Of a DNA stretch of 6,174 nucleotides, positions 4,955-6,174 are shown piece by piece (position 1 is the first letter of the stretch; the number at the start of each line of letters is the position of its first letter). Location of the stretch: assembly GCA_030671985.1 (NCBI GenBank), contig DAOVHI010000086.1, positions 1 through 6,174 on the forward strand, written 5' to 3'. Below the pieces are notes generated by a model. That model saw only the letters and a program-made list of their open reading frames with translations, did no database searches and was not told the origin of the DNA. The stretch comes from a bacterium. GTDB lineage: Bacteria > JAHJDO01. The translations under genes and the position numbers were made by a program.

Positions 4955-6174
4955 TGCTTCCATTTGTGTTTGCGTCCGGATATTCAATTCTTGAATGAAA
5001 CATGCTTATTAAGCTATGTGTAAAACTTTTAGCAATCTTGCTCAAGTCTTTCAATGTCAAATTGCTTTCATCAAGTTGATGGTCACTAAATTTACTGTTT
5101 ATAATTTTTTCAACCATAGTCTTAATTCTGGCCGAAGTCGGATCGTTTAATGTTCTGGAGGCTGCTTCTACAGAATCCGCAAGCATTACAATAGCAGCTT
5201 CTTTTGTTTGCGGTTTTGGACCCGGATAGCGAAAATTTTCTTCTTTTACAGAGTTATGATTGTCTTTTTCTAATGCGCGCTGAAAGAAAAAAGAAGTTAA
5301 AGTTGTTCCATGATGCTGCTCAATAATATCAATTATAAGTTTGGGCAGTTTCGCCTCTTTTGCAGATTTAACACCATCTTTCACATGAGAGATTAATACG
5401 AGATTGCTCATAACGGGAGTTATTTTATTATGTATGTTTTTGTTTTGAATTTGGTTCTCAATAAAATATGAAGCCTTTTTTGTTTTCCCTATATCGTGAT
5501 AGTAAGACGCTACTTTAGTAAGTAAAGAATTTGCTTTTATGCTGTCACTGGCAGCTTCTGCAAGTGTACCTACAGCAATACAGCTTTGGTATGTGCCGGG
5601 CGCCTCCTTGGAAAGCTGTTTAAGAACAGGCTGATTAAGGTCAAGCAATTCCATCAGTTTTGCGTCAGTTGGGATATTAAATGAATACTCTAGTATGGGC
5701 AGAAGTCCTGCGGCAATGAACGATGAGACAATGCCATTAGCAAAGCCCCATTTTATATGTTCGAACATCATGCTTAAAATTATTCCCTTGTGTAGATCTA
5801 TGCTTATTATCGTCGCCATATTTACTAAGCTAACTATAAAACCGATTTTTATTATGTCAATTCGCCGCTTAGCCTGAGAACTGCAGAATATAGCGGTTAT
5901 TCCACCAACCGTTGCAACAAAGAAATAATCAAACTTATAATCCGTAGCGATACCAATAAAGATACATAGCGCCAGATTTATTATAAAAGCTATCCTGCCA
6001 TTAAGTAATATGGTTAGCATGATCGCCACTGCGGCCGTTGGAATTAAATACGGAGGTAGAGAAAAAGCAAGAATAATTTTATTAACAACCACAAAGCCTA
6101 TAGTAATTAAGCTGACAATAGCCAGCGAGGTAATATTTGAAAGTATGTGTTGTAAGAACTTGTTAATGTATATA
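4908..6174 (-). CDS. pgpH: PgpH-type 7TM-HD cyclic-di-AMP phosphodiesterase (N-terminus beyond window)
   Basis: The frame is open from the right edge to TAA at 4910-4908, giving 421 residues; GTG at 6092 is internal, not the start, since 27 in-frame hydrophobic codons precede it. The N-terminal extracytoplasmic 7TMR-HDED domain is off-window. Present are the 7TM region (6174 to about 5690), then the linker Leu-Met-Glu-Leu-Leu-Asp-Leu-Asn-Gln-Pro, then the cytoplasmic HD domain: APGTY (5600-5586), Tyr-Tyr-His-Asp-Ile-Gly-Lys (HD at 5498-5493), Phe-Ile-Glu-Asn-Gln, Ser-His-Val-Lys-Asp-Gly (His at 5387-5385), Gln-His-His-Gly-Thr (His pair 5315-5310), FRYPGPKPQTKE and Leu-Ala-Asp-Ser-Val-Glu-Ala (Asp at 5177-5175). 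Family members hydrolyse c-di-AMP to pApA. The residue normally His after Thr-Tyr-His/Gln is Ser (5585-5583), so one metal ligand appears lost. The tail (about 5000-4911) is Asn/Ser/Lys-rich and overlaps the start of ybeY, the usual neighbour of this family. Confidence 0.92.
   Translation of the reverse strand, partial: IYINKFLQHILSNITSLAIVSLITIGFVVVNKIILAFSLPPYLIPTAAVAIMLTILLNGRIAFIINLALCIFIGIATDYKFDYFFVATVGGITAIFCSSQAKRRIDIIKIGFIVSLVNMATIISIDLHKGIILSMMFEHIKWGFANGIVSSFIAAGLLPILEYSFNIPTDAKLMELLDLNQPVLKQLSKEAPGTYQSCIAVGTLAEAASDSIKANSLLTKVASYYHDIGKTKKASYFIENQIQNKNIHNKITPVMSNLVLISHVKDGVKSAKEAKLPKLIIDIIEQHHGTTLTSFFFQRALEKDNHNSVKEENFRYPGPKPQTKEAAIVMLADSVEAASRTLNDPTSARIKTMVEKIINSKFSDHQLDESNLTLKDLSKIAKSFTHSLISMFHSRIEYPDANTNGSNGSRDNKSSKKDKNK

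Noticed and set aside
5695-5877. Plus-strand frame opposite the 7TM part of the HD gene
   Set aside because: The hydrophobic pattern is explained by the reverse of membrane-helix codons.
6090-6092. GTG at 6092 as the start of the HD gene
   Set aside because: The frame stays open to the window edge with a further hydrophobic segment, and PgpH proteins have a large N-terminal domain, so this is an internal codon.

Overview
The window is an AT-rich stretch of bacterial chromosome with every supportable gene on the minus strand. It reads as the 3' part of a compact housekeeping/envelope operon followed by the start of a separate exported-protein gene. An LptC-like protein points to a diderm (Gram-negative-type) bacterium. 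The DgkA-PAP2 fusion, usually met in Firmicutes-like lineages, and the divergent active sites of the HD phosphodiesterase and YbeY suggest a poorly cultured lineage (an Omnitrophota-like or other candidate phylum is my guess) rather than a proteobacterium. The taxonomy is inference only.

Layout in transcription order (right to left). (1) 6174-4908 is the C-terminal part of a PgpH-type 7TM-HD cyclic-di-AMP phosphodiesterase, running off the right edge. (2) ybeY follows, its start nested in the 3' end of the HD gene. (3) Next is a fused prokaryotic diacylglycerol/undecaprenol kinase plus PAP2 phosphatase, joined to ybeY by an ATGA overlap. (4) After 17 bases comes a CorB/CorC/HlyC-type (CNNM) membrane transporter with DUF21, two CBS domains and a C-terminal transporter-associated domain. 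(5) A DUF502 membrane protein overlaps it by 8 bases. (6) An LptC-like protein overlaps DUF502 by 11 bases. (7) After a 78-base gap holding promoter-like sequences and a strong Shine-Dalgarno, a long exported protein with a carboxypeptidase-regulatory-like domain and Ig-like domains begins at 1264 and runs off the left edge without a stop.

Genes 1-6 are spaced by 17 bases or overlap, so they are very probably cotranscribed. PgpH, YbeY and a lipid kinase are a widely conserved neighbourhood (often with PhoH and Era outside). The downstream half adds envelope functions: lipid-carrier recycling, divalent cation transport, a DUF502 membrane protein and LPS transport. Gene 7 looks like its own unit.

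No RNA gene, CRISPR array, insertion sequence, attachment site or convincing terminator was seen. No stretch over 300 bases lacks a gene. Nothing here is clearly a new system. The points most worth checking are altered catalytic or metal-binding residues in three consecutive enzymes (HD domain His to Ser, YbeY third His to Asp, DgkA Glu to Gln and Asp to Asn) and the multi-domain exported protein cut by the left edge.
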